A program made the position numbers and the translations under genes. A stretch of 64,000 nt of DNA from Lutraria lutraria. Taxonomy: Eukaryota > Mollusca > Bivalvia > Venerida > Mactridae. The number at the start of each line of letters is the position of its first letter. Position 1 is the first letter of the stretch. This document shows, one piece after another, positions 1-12,342 of the stretch. The DNA lies in the NCBI GenBank assembly GCA_964023205.1, contig OZ026846.1:34864194-34928193 (forward strand), read 5' to 3'. The notes beneath the pieces were generated by a model. It was not told where the DNA came from. It did not search any database and saw only the letters and a program-made list of their open reading frames with translations.

Positions 1-61
1 GAAGAAACACAACCTTTCACACAGAGTATTTCAGCATAATATAATAACTCAGATACGAGCA

Positions 62-1430
62 GAACGTAACGCATTTGGCCTGCTTATGCTCCTGTCAGTT
101 CAACATGACATAGACCTGAAGCTTACCTGGTCATTTCTTCTAGGTCGAGTGCCTTATATTGAATCACCAATAGAACCAACAACTAGCCATTCTACAGAAG
201 CGCATCCTATGTTGTTAATGGTAACGCCTAATTGGGTAACTGCAGAGTCTAATAGCAGTTCCGGACACATTCGAGCAAGTAGTTGAGGCGATTTCTTATC
301 AGTTGCCTAAAACGTCTCGTGTATACTTTATATCAGACACTTCAAACAGTCTATTAAATCAGATGAGTGCCGATGACGTTTGGCAGCTCCAACGTTCTTG
401 CTCTCAGGTAAAAAAAGCAATAACTCCATGAAATCGGATGGGCTTCATATCTAATGACGACAATAAGGCACAGTCAATAAAGCTAATCTTTGAGCAGTCT
501 TATAGAGATGGCGTCACAGTCACACTAACTGAGATTCAAAGCACTGACATTACAGTCTGGAGCAAAGTTTAAATGTGTTAGACAAAACCATCGTTAAACC
601 ATTTAAAGGCCTGTGTTATCATCATTTTGAATTAAAATTTGAATGTCAAGTTACATCATTTGACCAATTAACCACAATTACCAAGGAAAAGCTATCATGT
701 GTCAATACGCAATCTCACTAATCTCAGAGACAATATGGTGTTCCAGCGCTACTTTACTGAATAATACTATTTTCAATATGTAGTGAATTTCGTTACCTCA
801 ACAGTTAATGATGAAACGGAGGAAAAAAAAACAGAATCCTGCATATATCTCCAACTTTTATCAAAACTGCAAAGTCTGCAATGTATACTAATACTATTTT
901 TCAAAGCGGATGTATATGCGTCACGTAATTGCAATTAGAAAAAGTAATGTATAGCTACAGGAGCTTTGCTCCTATAAATGAAGATTACATGACACTATAT
1001 TAGCCAATTTCCCACGCATGTTTGTTCGGATGAACTTTACAGTACCATTGAGACATTTGTATGTGTGTTGTTTGGTCATTAAAAATACGACATCAATAAA
1101 CTGAGGTATGACAAGTATCAAAGCCATGGTTGTGTTCTGAACGCTTTAAGTGGTATGGACATGAGCTTACTCACTCCCTGCAGATCCCGTCTCGTATGTT
1201 CAGTGTGTTACGGATAGTTATAAGGTGTATATTTGGACCCATGCAAAGAGGGCAATCTTGATCTTCTAAAAGTGGATGAAAGTGGTTGGAAATTCGGTCC
1301 TGACAACATGCTGGAATACAACTGTCAAAGGCTTGCGACACAGAAGACACTGATGATAAAAACGACATTGAGCTCATTAGTATGGTCGATGCTGTCTATG
1401 ACACAGAAAAGTGATGAGGATTTGTGAAAT
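62..1430 (+). pseudogene. decayed coding remnant of a repetitive invertebrate gene family
   Basis: Three stretches read as protein in changing frames. About 62-290 gives a peptide with 'LLMLLSVQHDIDLKL', about 270-400 gives 'VVEAISYQLPKTSRVYFISD', and about 430-540 gives 'SNDDNKAQSIKLIFEQ' and 'DGVTVTLTEIQS'. At 1230-1430 a 'GWKF' stretch is followed, in another frame, by an acidic tail containing 'NDIELISMVDAVYD'. Stops and frame changes separate them, so no protein can be made. The order and style recall a multi-copy uncharacterised family common in mollusc and cnidarian genomes, in which a similar body is followed by a Cys-rich segment and an acidic tail. That assignment is from memory and I cannot name the family. 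The left end is cut by the window. Confidence 0.35.
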
Positions 1431-1557
1431 TCGTTTGCTATCAGAACAACAAAAATACCTTGATGACAATATGTACAGCTAATGAAATCTGACATAACAT
1501 ACAATATTGCACTTAAGTATACAAACTGTATATATAAAAATAATCATGTAACAAATG

Positions 1558-2432
1558 GTAACGTAAATGACACATACATGTGTGTCAATGGCACAATGTT
1601 TTATTGCACTGTCGCTGTCATTGTAAATTTGATTGTTTCATAGATACATATTCTTAGAATACATTCGATGATGATTTTATAACAGTTTCATAGAAATGTT
1701 GTTACTCTTTTATGAATAATTTCAAACGTAACACAAATAAAACCATGTAACGTAAAACACAATCAGTGATGAATTTAAAAAGTTGGAATGTTAATATTCA
1801 TGTACGTATTCCCAGTAACTAAGTATAAACATTTTGTATATCAAATCAATGTTTTATGCATTGTAAAGTGTGTTAAACACTTATCGTGATAAAGGTAACG
1901 TTATGTAACGTAAACTACTATTATCCCAGTCAAACTTTACAACATTTGTAACTAGAAATGTTTTCCAGTTATGGGTATTAATGAATGCATCATGATTACC
2001 TATCACTGTATACCTATTTAATCATAGCATGTGATCACAGTAATATAAATGATTTCCGTGTAACACGTATACTTTTATATGTAACGTATTTTACGTAAAA
2101 TGAAGACATAAACGAGCATTCAATGAAAGAAAAACATGCACATGTGGTAGTATTTGCCTAATATGAATAAAAACATAATTTACGACTGCTTTTGTGTTAA
2201 TTTAACATATACAACTGTCATTTCCTTGTCATTTTAGGGTAACGCAGGGTAACGTAAATTACAGAGCATATATAGTGCAATAAAGTGAAAAACATGCATT
2301 TGATCGATAAGTAAAGCCGCTGCTAACTTATTATGGTCAAAGGAAATGTTCAAATTGATGAATTATTGAAAATATCTAGAATAAGACTTCTAAAAAAATA
2401 AAATTATTGTCAAACGTAATTTTCGGTAACGA
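1558..2432. repeat. degenerate ~170 bp tandem repeat marked by GTAACGTA
   Basis: The octamer GTAACGTA occurs at 1558, 1747, 1905, 2081 and 2249, spaced 189, 158, 176 and 168 bp, and a related GTAACGAT lies near 2425. A second TAACG or TAACAC word often precedes it by 10-20 bp. The sequence between the octamers is AT-rich and has diverged. The even spacing suggests an old tandem array of ~170 bp units. No gene is seen here. Confidence 0.4.
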
Positions 2433-4530
2433 TAATTAGCATGCTGTAGTTCACAAACGCCCCAACGCCTAGATTGTAGACACTGGAAAAATGATCAGCA
2501 GGCATGGAGCTTTCAAAAAAATAGTGTCTACAAAAATGCCTCCGGGGGGGGGGAGGGTTTCGCCCAGTAGCCCATAGCCTATAGACATAATGGACCAATA
2601 ACTCCCCATGCACAGTCAGGTGATTATGCAACTAACCAGGGACACCATAGTAAATATATAATAGGGGCACTTGTAATTTAGTGTCCCTGTTATAATATAG
2701 TGTACCTGATCAAAATACTGATATACAATTTTGGAATAATTCTTAGATAAATAACATTCATGAAGCTATAGATATACACCTATTGTATAATTATGCTCAT
2801 GGGAGCAATTGTCTTTATTGGTGCCATTAAGCACTAACCTCTCGAACTTAGCATTGGGTTTATTAATTACAGGATATGCAATGTCTGATTAACATACACG
2901 GTAATGGTAAGATACGCACACAGCTGAAATGTGCCGCTGAGCTGAAGATTTGTCAGGATTCTATTGCCTTTTTGTATCACTACATTACATGCATCTGCAA
3001 GTTCAAGTTCGGACAATTCTGATTAAAATCGGATGATAACATTATGTTAACAGATCTGATTTTCACAATGGACATAAAAGGGCGTTTTTAGTCTAACAAA
3101 GGCTGTTGAACACTGAAAACTATCGGTTACTGGCGTTTGAATTGTCTCAGGTTTATATGTAAGATATGATCGGATCGCATCGTTATCTTAATCTTAATGT
3201 TGCTATGTGATTTACAAAACGACAAAGAAACGGCGCAGATCTGCGTACTAGGTTTGTGCGAAAATGACATTCAAAGCTTAATGTTTTTCAGGATAACTTC
3301 CTATAACTTAGAGCTAGGACAAATATACACATCCTAGTTAAGAGTCAATACATTCAGCGATCAAATTGGAAAGAAGTTATATTACTTTCAGGTCAGTTTT
3401 CTTCCTCGTTGCTGCAACTTAGTTATATAATCTTTCTCGTGTCTATACATGAAATGATTTAACCATATAGACATATAGATAACAGAGATAGGCAACTTAA
3501 AGTATCACACGTGACAGCATTTCGTAAATTCTGTAGCAGGTAAAACTGAAAAACCAAATAGCATAAATAAAATTATATGAACCATACATAGACACAAATA
3601 TTTATGTTATCATTGTTATGTGATATCTCCGCTTTCTAGTACACAAATGCACTAAAAGATATTTAGAAAAAATATGTTGCCTGAGCTATTTTTTAATACC
3701 AATCATGTCATAGTTCAATTAAAAGTTGGAATTTTCATGTACGTTTTCAACACATATATATATTTACTTCAAATAATGTTTCGAACTGACAATTACAATC
3801 ATTGTCGTATCTAAATGGCATGTCCAAACTATTGCTGTCAAGTTTATTTTATATGACATATTTAAAGTATAATGTCCATCATTTGACTGAACAATTGACC
3901 AATTTCCTGACTTCATACATGTATAATCTTATAAGCCACAATCTGAATTTAAATGAAGGTACGAAATCGACATAATGGAACCTCTATATACCTCGCACAT
4001 CATATACATGTATCTGTCATGCACTTTTTTGCACTTTCCCAATGCCTTAATTCATACTTGTGTGTACGATATTTTAAATAAACTTGTAAGTATTAGTGAT
4101 CGCGTTTATATTTCGAATTTTATGCGATGTATCACAAGCGACGCGGACGTTTGTCCTAATTTCGTGTCCATTGAAATATCCGGATTTCCGAAAAACATAT
4201 CGCATAAAATGTGCCGAAAACCTGGTATGGAGAAATAAGTTATTTATTTTCTCTGTATGTACAGAAATTAAAACAAACGTCGAAATCTAAACGATAACTA
4301 ATACTTACATTGCTTCCTGACCTGTCGTGACCACACCTATATCAGGATGTCTTTGGTCGCACATTTATCATTAAGGGAGGTTTTCCTTGTAAGACCATTT
4401 CTAGGATGCTGCTCGAATGGAGGTATACATGAACACATTCGAGGTACCCGTGATGTGCTAGTATTGTGTGTTGGGTATAAAGTTGTTGTTGTCGCATCGG
4501 CATATTACTATATGTATGTATTGTTTGTTT
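2433..4530. other. AT-rich non-coding stretch, no gene seen
   Basis: Short open frames on both strands lack splice context and codon character. A run of ten G lies near 2545. Nothing else is recognisable. Confidence 0.5.
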
Positions 4531-4734
4531 GAGTTGTACACCCCTTTTCAACAGTGAGAGTCATATAAGGCGAACGGTTCACCAATCTTACGGACTCACG
4601 TCCTTCATAAGCAACTGTCTACTTTCTCACATGAGATATGATCGGTAGCTGGGCTCGAACCCATGACCCTCTATCAGTGAGAGATTACAGTTATTTGAAG
4701 TCAGCGACCTTTACCATTCGACCACGGAGGTGGG
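4531..4734 (-). mobile_element. tRNA-derived SINE, copy 1
   Basis: On the minus strand the element starts near 4734 with a tRNA-like head. An A box TGGTCGAATGG fits the TRGYNNARNNG consensus, and a B box GGGTTCGAGCCC follows about 60 nt later. The long spacing resembles a tRNA with a long variable arm (Ser/Leu type). A non-tRNA body of ~110 bp follows and ends in a TACAACTC word near 4531. A second copy with the same head, body and tail lies at 19287-19498, which shows this is a dispersed family and not a tRNA gene. Confidence 0.75.
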
Positions 4735-5095
4735 CTGTATGTACGAGTTTGTGTACTGCTTCACAAGCAGCGCGGTTTGTACAGATACTTGTCTATGTTC
4801 ATTAGCGGTTGTGACCGAGTAATTTGTTTCGAGGTCGATCGTATAGAGTATCCATGGTTGTATACCTGTGTGAGACAGATACTGCATGTAATTAGTTGCG
4901 TACGTATGCTGGCATGTGGGTGCATGTACATTGATATGCTGGAACCAGGAAATAGTATTTATACTAAAATTATCAGACTATAATTGGAACCGACTAATTG
5001 CAGAACCATTTGCAAGCTTTCATGAACTATAATGTTAATGTTGTGCGGTACCTTTCGCCTTGTGTACAATGTTTCGTGCTAAGTACAGTGCAACC
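4735..5095. other. non-coding, no gene seen
   Basis: A 68-codon open frame at 4777-4983 has no homology I recognise and no splice or codon support. I see nothing functional here. Confidence 0.4.
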
Positions 5096-5191
5096 TCTCT
5101 AAAACAACACCTTTATGTAGTAGCAAAATTATGTTGTTGTTCAAGGGAGGTTGTTGGTGAAAAAGAAGGCCGATTTGTAGAGGTTGTATTG
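5096..5191. mobile_element. TA-flanked MITE with CAACCTCT terminal inverted repeats
   Basis: The left end CAGTGCAACCTCT and the reverse complement of the right end, CAATACAACCTCT, form terminal inverted repeats. A TA dinucleotide directly flanks both ends (5094-5095 and 5192-5193), as expected for Tc1/mariner/pogo-type insertion. The interior matches, in opposite orientation, the copies at 39041-39832 and 40022-40197 through the shared word AGCAAAATTATGTTGTTGTT. The element is non-coding and too short to be autonomous. Confidence 0.7.
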
Positions 5192-5193
5192 TA

Positions 5194-7195
5194 CTGCTGA
5201 CTCCCGACTTGTTCTCAAGTAAAAAAAATACAAAGAATGAACATACACTTTTCCACCGAATTTAATTAATTACGTTCATAAGACGAAGAGTCTCAAATAC
5301 AAGAATGCACAAAATTCCGATAGATGACAATATTTATGTTATCCTAACTTATCATAACCATGATAAATTCAAACGTTAAAATCCGACAGTTCGTTCAGTA
5401 AAAACGTTCACACAATAATAGGCCTACAATACATAATTTGACTTAGACATATAAGCAAGATATCACAACGCCTAGAATACAACAGTTTATTTTACGTATA
5501 CATCAAATTAAAAACGACCAGAAATCTCAAAATTGATAAGAAAATACAAAAACATGGACCTTACCTAAAAAGACAAAGAATGAACTTATGTTTTCCTTCG
5601 AATTTTATACTTAAGTTCATATGAAGTCAACAATTAAGAGTGACTTTTCGGAAGAAAAACTGGCTTTTTATTAGAATACGTTATACGTTTGTATCCAATG
5701 AAAATATATGTTGCATTATTTAAAAAATATCAAACCAATAAAGAATTAAGAGTACATGAAGTGCTCCTCATTGACTTTAACCTTGATACTGGTATAGCCA
5801 TGTACGGTGATGTAAGTCTTAGCGTCTTCATGGTTATATAACACAAGCCCCTAAAGACTGTCTGGTCGATTATGAATAGCAATAAACCTTCAAGTTACTT
5901 TAGGGGTATTGGTTCGACACAGTGAATGTTAGATAATAAGTATTATCCTTGGTATTGTCCAAAACTCGGTAAGATATTATAGTTTGCTTATAAATCCTAT
6001 ATGTAACCGTGAAATCCTGTTTAATATAAAACTAGTATTCATCAAAAAGTTATTTACATTACGGCGGAGTTTTAATAATGCTCAAATTTAATAAGACTGT
6101 CAGTATGATAACGGTTTCATGTCATTCCGTGCTGTTGCCCCCAGTATACATTGTTTTCTCTCCAATATCATGGTGACCTGTCTACGTTCATTACATTGGA
6201 GAGTGACGTATCACCAACGAGACCTTATTGCCCTCAAATACCTCCAAGATCTGATTCAAACTAAGACTGCCAAGGAAACACAGGGATATCAACAGCTACG
6301 CATCAGTTGGTCTACCACACGTCAACGCAAGTTTGTACTGTTGACTGATGTATCCAGACTTTCGCATTAATTGATGGATGGTAGGCATAAGGTATGTCGT
6401 CTTCGAAATGAACATTACATAGAATGATTCACCCAACAACGATATTTGGTGTAATAGTGTGGTCGGGCATATCATGCCAACACACGACACCTTGGCTAGT
6501 AGTTAATGAACAGTCTTACGACTTAGAGATACACTGACTATGTGTTAAAATCGTTCGCTGTACCCTTTCTTCAAGACCAAATTGACATCACATTGTATCA
6601 ATAGGACAATGCTAGTCAACATTCAGTCAAAATATCATCTGCTTTCCTGTGTCAACACATTATTTAAGTTCTGTCTTAGCGGGCATCTTAGACACCCCTT
6701 GGGCATATTGATCATTAATGGGATTAGCACAGAATGATGTCTAGTGTACAGCCGAATCAACAAAATGGCGCGGGTAGTGAAGGTGTTGGTTGCCATTTTA
6801 AAATACAGGGTTAATTAATAGATGTTCTCAATTGAGGCATATATGCCAGCATGTTGTAGTAGAGGCATATAGCAGCAACACTCATCACTGATTGTTGTGA
6901 ACTTTAAGTCCATTGAACGAGAAATTAGGACAAACTGTAAACTTATGATAACACCTGTGATAGAAAAAAATCTACAGTAAATTTAAATGATATAGATCTA
7001 GCTATATGTAGTACATGTATATATATATGATAATATGATAAACACATAGGCCTAATACATTTTTGTGAGGAGTACTCCAATTATGTAGGGTTTTTATACA
7101 ATTTATTATGATAACATTGTGTCACTTGTTGTAGATCTATGTGAAATGAAATTTAAAAAAATAGCTATTAAAATGAACAAATTAAGATGTAATCC
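5194..7195. other. AT-rich non-coding stretch
   Basis: The only longer open frame, 6119-6370 on +, has no recognisable motif and no splice sites with matching phase. There is a small TA-rich stretch near 7017-7030. No RNA gene is seen. Confidence 0.4.
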
Positions 7196-7246
7196 CAAGG
7201 ACTTATACATAGAGCTCTACATATGTAGGCCTATATAAGTCCTTGG
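7196..7246. repeat. short hairpin-forming inverted repeat
   Basis: The arms CCAAGGACTTATA and TATAAGTCCTTGG are perfect 13 bp complements around a ~25 bp loop that itself holds GAGCTC and AGGCCT palindromes. It could be a tiny foldback element. Confidence 0.6.
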
Positions 7247-8094
7247 TAATTCATATTTGTTTTCTTTTTTTCAAACTTCTTATGAATTATGACTCGTTAT
7301 GAATAACTATAAGTTATTTTTACTTTTTATACTGGATACAACATGGTGAAATGATATAGATCTATAAGATAAATAAAAAAATACATAGTACATAAAAAAC
7401 ACTGATTTTACCGCCATTCAACTTTTTCAAAACGGTGCGTAAAAATACCACAACATAGAATTTAGCAACTGTCAATCCTGTCGCCGGTCCAAGTCTATTT
7501 CCAGCTACATGTGACGGCAGTGTTTATAAAACTCCCGTACATCGGGAAAGTCTTGTCGTCTTACTTCCCGTACATATGCCACCCGCCTCTGGGGGGGGGG
7601 GGGCATTAATAAACGCATTAGGAACATTCCGCGCGCATTTATCAGATGGACGGAAATCTCTGATATTTCTCGAATGAACAGCAATCAAAGAAATAGCTAA
7701 AACGATTTGATTAATCAGAGCGCCGGATATTTTAAACCATGCGTACATGTTCCTGCTCCATTAGTCCACTGCAACCTGGAACAGGTACCATTGCATACTG
7801 CCACTTTAAGCCTGGTTCCCGAGGTTTTATTACCATGCCGAGGTAATCCAATTACACGTGATCAACCGGAACTGCACAGTATTTGAACATATTTCATCGT
7901 CAAAGGTAAGGGCATTTTCTTGTTTTAATTAAGTATAGGTATTCGCTAAGCAGGCTGAGTGGTCATATCACCAGTTTATTGATTGAATAACTAAACCATA
8001 ATTATATATACACTGAATATATGTATTGAAATAGTGCACTTAAAAATTGAAAATTTCTACAGTGTGTGTTCCAATGATAAATCTGTTGACATTA
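7247..8094. other. non-coding stretch with a G homopolymer
   Basis: A run of 12 G lies at about 7591-7602. A minus-strand open frame (7524-7748) crosses it and is unlikely to be coding. A possible donor 'CAAAG|gtaagg' sits near 7905, but no coding exon precedes it. Confidence 0.35.
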
Positions 8095-8215
8095 TTCAGG
8101 GATATTTTTGGGCTAATTTTATTGCCAATATGAGTCATATTCCCAATTGAAAATAGCATCTTTTTTCCCAATTCACTGACAAGAATTCTCAATTGAAACT
8201 TCAAAAAAAAAAAAT
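8095..8215 (+). repeat. dispersed repeat, inverted with respect to 9600-9730
   Basis: This stretch (attcaggga..., ...catattcccaatt..., ...ttcccaattcac) is the reverse complement of 9600-9730 with scattered differences over ~120 bp. Both end in A- or T-rich tails. A weaker relative sharing 'gggaatatgac' lies at 9386-9490. Confidence 0.6.
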
Positions 8216-9599
8216 CGATTATTAGTCGATTATTTTAAATTCCAACATGGTGGACATTTAGTAAAATCCTTTTATGTCCGGATTTAACATTCAGAATATC
8301 ACAAGATATTTTTGTTACTGCGTTTTCTATGAAATAATTTCTGCTGTATACGTACATGCCGATTATCTTTTTGAAAAGATATTTCTTGTTTAAACTGCTC
8401 GTATAAAATAATTCAGTTGCCATGGATACAAAATATTTAAGAACATTAAAGTATGATATAATTTCATTTAATTAGGCCTAAATTAAAAATATGTTTGTTT
8501 GTCCTTTATCAACCCTGAATTTTAAAAGAGGGTCAGTATGTAGGAAAAATATTTTATTTCTGAATTTGACATTTAGCAAGCATGAAATTACAATTCTATC
8601 TAGAACCATTATGTAGACTACTAGTAATTTTATATATTTTATAACCACAGGGATAATATTTGCCACTCAAACATGAGAAAAAATCCCCATTGTACAAACG
8701 TATGAGATGCTTACTGAAATCAATGAGATATTTTTATCAATCAAATGAGATTTCAAAAATAAGTGTGTAGCTCTAAATAATACCAAAGACCTATACATTC
8801 ATTAATGTATGTTTGTTTCCTCCTGATGGCTTTTGTTCTCGTTGGTCACGGATTAGCAAGTTCGACACTTTTTTGTGTGTTAACTTAATTTCTTTGTACT
8901 GTATCCGGTGAAACTTACGCCTTGTATGTCTCAACTTGTCTATCATGTGACTTAATTGTTGCTGATTGCAGTAGGTTAAAAAAATAAACAATTAAACCGG
9001 AAAATGATGAGTAGGGGTCTTGTTTATATCAACATCACCCGGGGCATTTCAAAATCAGTATGAATCTCTTACAGTGCATTATGGGATATACTGTACTAAT
9101 TAACAGTCTGTAGAAGTTACTCCCCTTTGTTAAATTCTACTTTCTGTTACACACGTACGTCTGGAGCGATGAAATTTCGGCAATAATTTAATGCACTTGG
9201 CTTATTTACTGATCAAGCTTAAATGCCATTTTCTTCCACTCTAATGTGTATCCCCCGACTTATTAGCTAAGTAGACTTATGACCAAGTATATCTATAGGA
9301 TACGGTAGTTTGTTGTGCACAAATTTGAACATGGACATGGGATTTTTTTATATTTTTTTTTTTCGACCGACTGGTGGTCACTTTTCCAAAAAAAATTTCA
9401 GGGTTTTTTCTCGGTATTTTGGGAATATGACCCATACCCTTGAGATTGGGAATTTTCGCGGTGTTTTAATCAAAATTGGGAAAAAATGCATAACTACAAT
9501 TTTTGCAATGTTCAACTTATTCTACTTATTTACACATAAAACAGTAGCAGAATAAGGTATTTACTACCAATAGTGATGTTAATGAACTTATAAAATTAA

Positions 9600-9730
9600 A
9601 AAAAACTTTTTTTTTTTTTTTTTGGATTTGGAATTTTTGTCTGTGAATTGGGAAAAAAAGATACTATTTTCCATTGGGAATATGACCGAATTTCGGCTAT
9701 AAAATCGCCCCAAAAAAATCCCTGAATTTG
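9600..9730 (-). repeat. dispersed repeat, partner of 8095-8215
   Basis: This is the reverse-complement copy of 8095-8215. It shares the 'attcaggga', 'catattcccaat' and 'ttcccaattcac' words in the same order, and a long T run lies at its left edge. Neither copy codes for protein. The sequence between the two copies (8216-9599) shows no gene. Confidence 0.6.
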
Positions 9731-9898
9731 TAAACCAACAAATAAAAAAGTTGTGGCCTACAGTTTGTAGAGTAAATTTTCTTTCATCTGCATATTTATC
9801 CAAATTGAAATTTATAATACTACACTTGAAAGTGGGGACTATACTGGAATCACTTTGTTGATCTGTCGGTTAAAATTGGTCTGTGACTGTCCCGAAAT

Positions 9899-10400
9899 CA
9901 TGTCTGCTCTGTGACTTTGTCATTCATTGGAGGATTTTCAAATAACTTAAAACAAATGTTTACCACCACTGGACAATGTGTTGCGCGCAATTCCCATGAT
10001 TTTAGCTCCAAGGTCAAGGTTACACTTGGGAGTTCAAACGTAATAATTTTGGTATTTTTGCATGTCCGCTCTGTATAACTTTGTTATTCATGGGAGGATT
10101 TTGAAATTACTTAGCATAAATGTTCACCACCAGTAGATGGTGCATTGCGCGCAACTCCCATGGCTGTTTCTTCATGGTCAAAATCACACTTAGAATTCAA
10201 AGGTCATAATTTTGGTCTTTTTGCCATGTCCGCTCTGTATAACTTTGTTATTCATTGGGGGATTTTGGAATTACTGTCCACAAATGATAACCTCCACTAG
10301 ATGATGTTGCACGCAATTCTGAACATGGCTGTAGCTCACACATAGAGGTTGAAGGTAAAAAATCAGTATTATATTTTGTTCCTGCTCAGTAACTTTGTTA
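9899..10400 (+). repeat. ~162 bp tandem repeat, about 3.2 units (pearl-like core)
   Basis: The phrase 'tgtccgctctgt..ctttgt' recurs at 9901, 10063, 10227 and about 10381, each time followed by 'attca..ggaggatttt', 'ttcaccacca' and 'gcgcgcaa'. Spacing is ~162, 164 and 155 bp. Related units appear at 41390-41690. Core repeats of this size in bivalves are known from pearl/CvE-type non-autonomous elements; assigning this one to them is inference. Confidence 0.65.
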
Positions 10401-10580
10401 TACATGAATGGATGTCAGAAATACTTGGCTGAAATGTTCACCAACATGTGATAGTGTATCATGCATAAGACCAAGGTTAAAACTGCCCCTCAGAGAAGTT
10501 TCTCTTTACATTCATGTTGCTTATTGCTTGTCAGGGATTCTGGAAGAGGATTGTTTAAATTATGTTTATATGCATATTTG

Positions 10581-10769
10581 CCCTTATATACAAGAGGTAC
10601 CAACAACAAAGACCATAAAATTCTGTGAACGAGGGCCAGGCTGAGGGATCGACTCGTCGAAATATGTTGGTGGGGAATTAGCGTTATAGTTTTGGCCGAC
10701 AGCCCCGACTGTATCCCAACACCTTGGTAGCACAGTGTCTTTGTTGTTGGTACCTCTTGTATATAAGGG
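10581..10769. repeat. perfect 33 bp inverted repeat around a 123 bp spacer
   Basis: 10581-10613 and 10737-10769 are perfect reverse complements, from 'cccttatatacaag' inward to 'caacaacaaagac'. The spacer is GC-richer than its surroundings and contains GTCGAAATATG. It could be a foldback MITE or an RNA hairpin. No protein is encoded. Confidence 0.75.
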
Positions 10770-11554
10770 TACCAAATGTGTATAATTCCAAGACATACAC
10801 ATAAGTCAACGCCTTAGCCAAGCCCATCGGTCACAGATGTTTACTTGGATTAGGGCTGTCCCGATACAGATCTCAGCCGATACGATACGTATTGCGATAC
10901 GGTACTAGCGATATGCGATATCTACGATACGATATAGAAGTATTTCGAAGTAATGAACTACGTTATAATAGTAGTGGGTTTTTTTACTCTGCACACTTGT
11001 TTGGTGATAGAAAGTCCTAATTAACTGTTTAAAAGGTATAAAACTAAAATTGTCTTGCACTTAAAGTCATCAATTTGATTCACAAATGTTTAATTGATTT
11101 TGGTTAAATTATATTTCTTTTTTTTTAAATTTCTGCTGTTACTCGCAATTCGTTGTATCCCCTGACGTAAAAACACGGTCAATACCGGAAAATTGGAATT
11201 CATACCGAATTCTGACTATTAGCCAGATAAAATTGATTAAAGACTCAGGTTTTATGATTATTGAAAAACAATACTAAATTAATAATACATTTTAGAAACC
11301 TTCAACTTGGATGTAATGATTACAAGACATATGTGTTCTTAGTTTGCTGGTCCAACCACTATATAGATCGCAGTGACATTTCTTACAGACTGCTACGTGA
11401 ATCTTTGTTCCATCCATCGGCAAACCATAATTAATGCTGCCATATTTTTACGTAAATTACTTGGTGGCGTTTTAAAGTTACTTGGTGCCTAAGCCATTTT
11501 TTCAGTAATTACAGATTATTAGTGCAGACGCGGACAATGTTTACACACTTTATA

Positions 11555-11770
11555 GGTAAAGCTGGCTGGCACTCAAACTTGAATATTCGTACATGTTTTT
11601 GAAAATTTAAATGCCGGATCTATGTTTCGGAAAATTAGAAAATCTGTTCCTCATTTGTCAAAAGAAAAGTTCTAAAATATCCTTTACTAATAAAATTAAT
11701 ATAATTTATAGGTCAATATCTACTTGGCAAAATCTGAATATTCGAATCGAATCCATTGTCTAGCTTTACC
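11555..11770. repeat. possible small nested inverted-repeat element
   Basis: GGTAAAGCT at 11555 and its complement AGCTTTACC at 11762-11770 lie outside a second pair of AATATTCG words. The arms are short and interrupted, so this is a tentative MITE inside the hAT-like element. Confidence 0.3.
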
Positions 11771-11791
11771 TCACGCAGCTAATGTCTTTAA

Positions 11792-12342
11792 AGGGACATG
11801 CCCTGGAACTGAAGTGACTTGAATAGCAATCAAATTGTTATTGTTTCAATGCCTAAATCAATTAATGAAAGCTATGTAAAATATCTATGAAATATCCCGC
11901 TAGTTTACTAAATATACATATTTCAAGATTTACCAAACCTGTCGATTTCGACCTCAGAAAAGATTCGTCCCTTTCGGGATCTGTCAAAACCGAAAACATC
12001 GTGAAAAAAAAGGTCAGCAAGCTGTGAAATGGTAAGTATTGCATATGTTACGTCATTTATGTGACATAGAGTTTATCTATCGATCAATTATAGGTAAATA
12101 TCCTTGTTTTACAGCTTTGAAAGACAGCGCGCATGCTCAGTAATTCTCAGACGAATCGGAAATATCGTTGTCATCAATAAAAGGCTTACAGCCTTTTTAT
12201 ATATATCGACATACAAATACAGACGCGCGCATTATATAAAGACATTATGGAACGCACTTTTCGGTAATAATAGGTTTTACACGTAATACACGCATTTTTG
12301 GTGTATGAAACCCAAGACACGGCAGTTCCTGGGCATGCCCCT
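11792..12342. mobile_element. TTAA-flanked MITE nested in the hAT-like element
   Basis: The left end AGGGACATGCCCTGGAACTG and the reverse complement of the right end AGGGGCATGCCCAGGAACTG differ at two of 20 positions. TTAA directly flanks both ends (11788-11791, 12343-12346). TTAA target sites are typical of piggyBac and Kolobok superfamilies; I cannot decide between them without a transposase. The interior is non-coding. Confidence 0.8.

Noticed and set aside
2537..2550. G homopolymers as G-quadruplex regulators (also 7591, 16283 and the C run at 39150)
   Set aside because: Single long homopolymers in repeat-rich DNA, prone to assembly error; no promoter context.
7524..7748. Minus-strand 74-codon frame across a poly-G run
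   Set aside because: The Pro run is the G homopolymer read backwards; there are no splice sites or homology.
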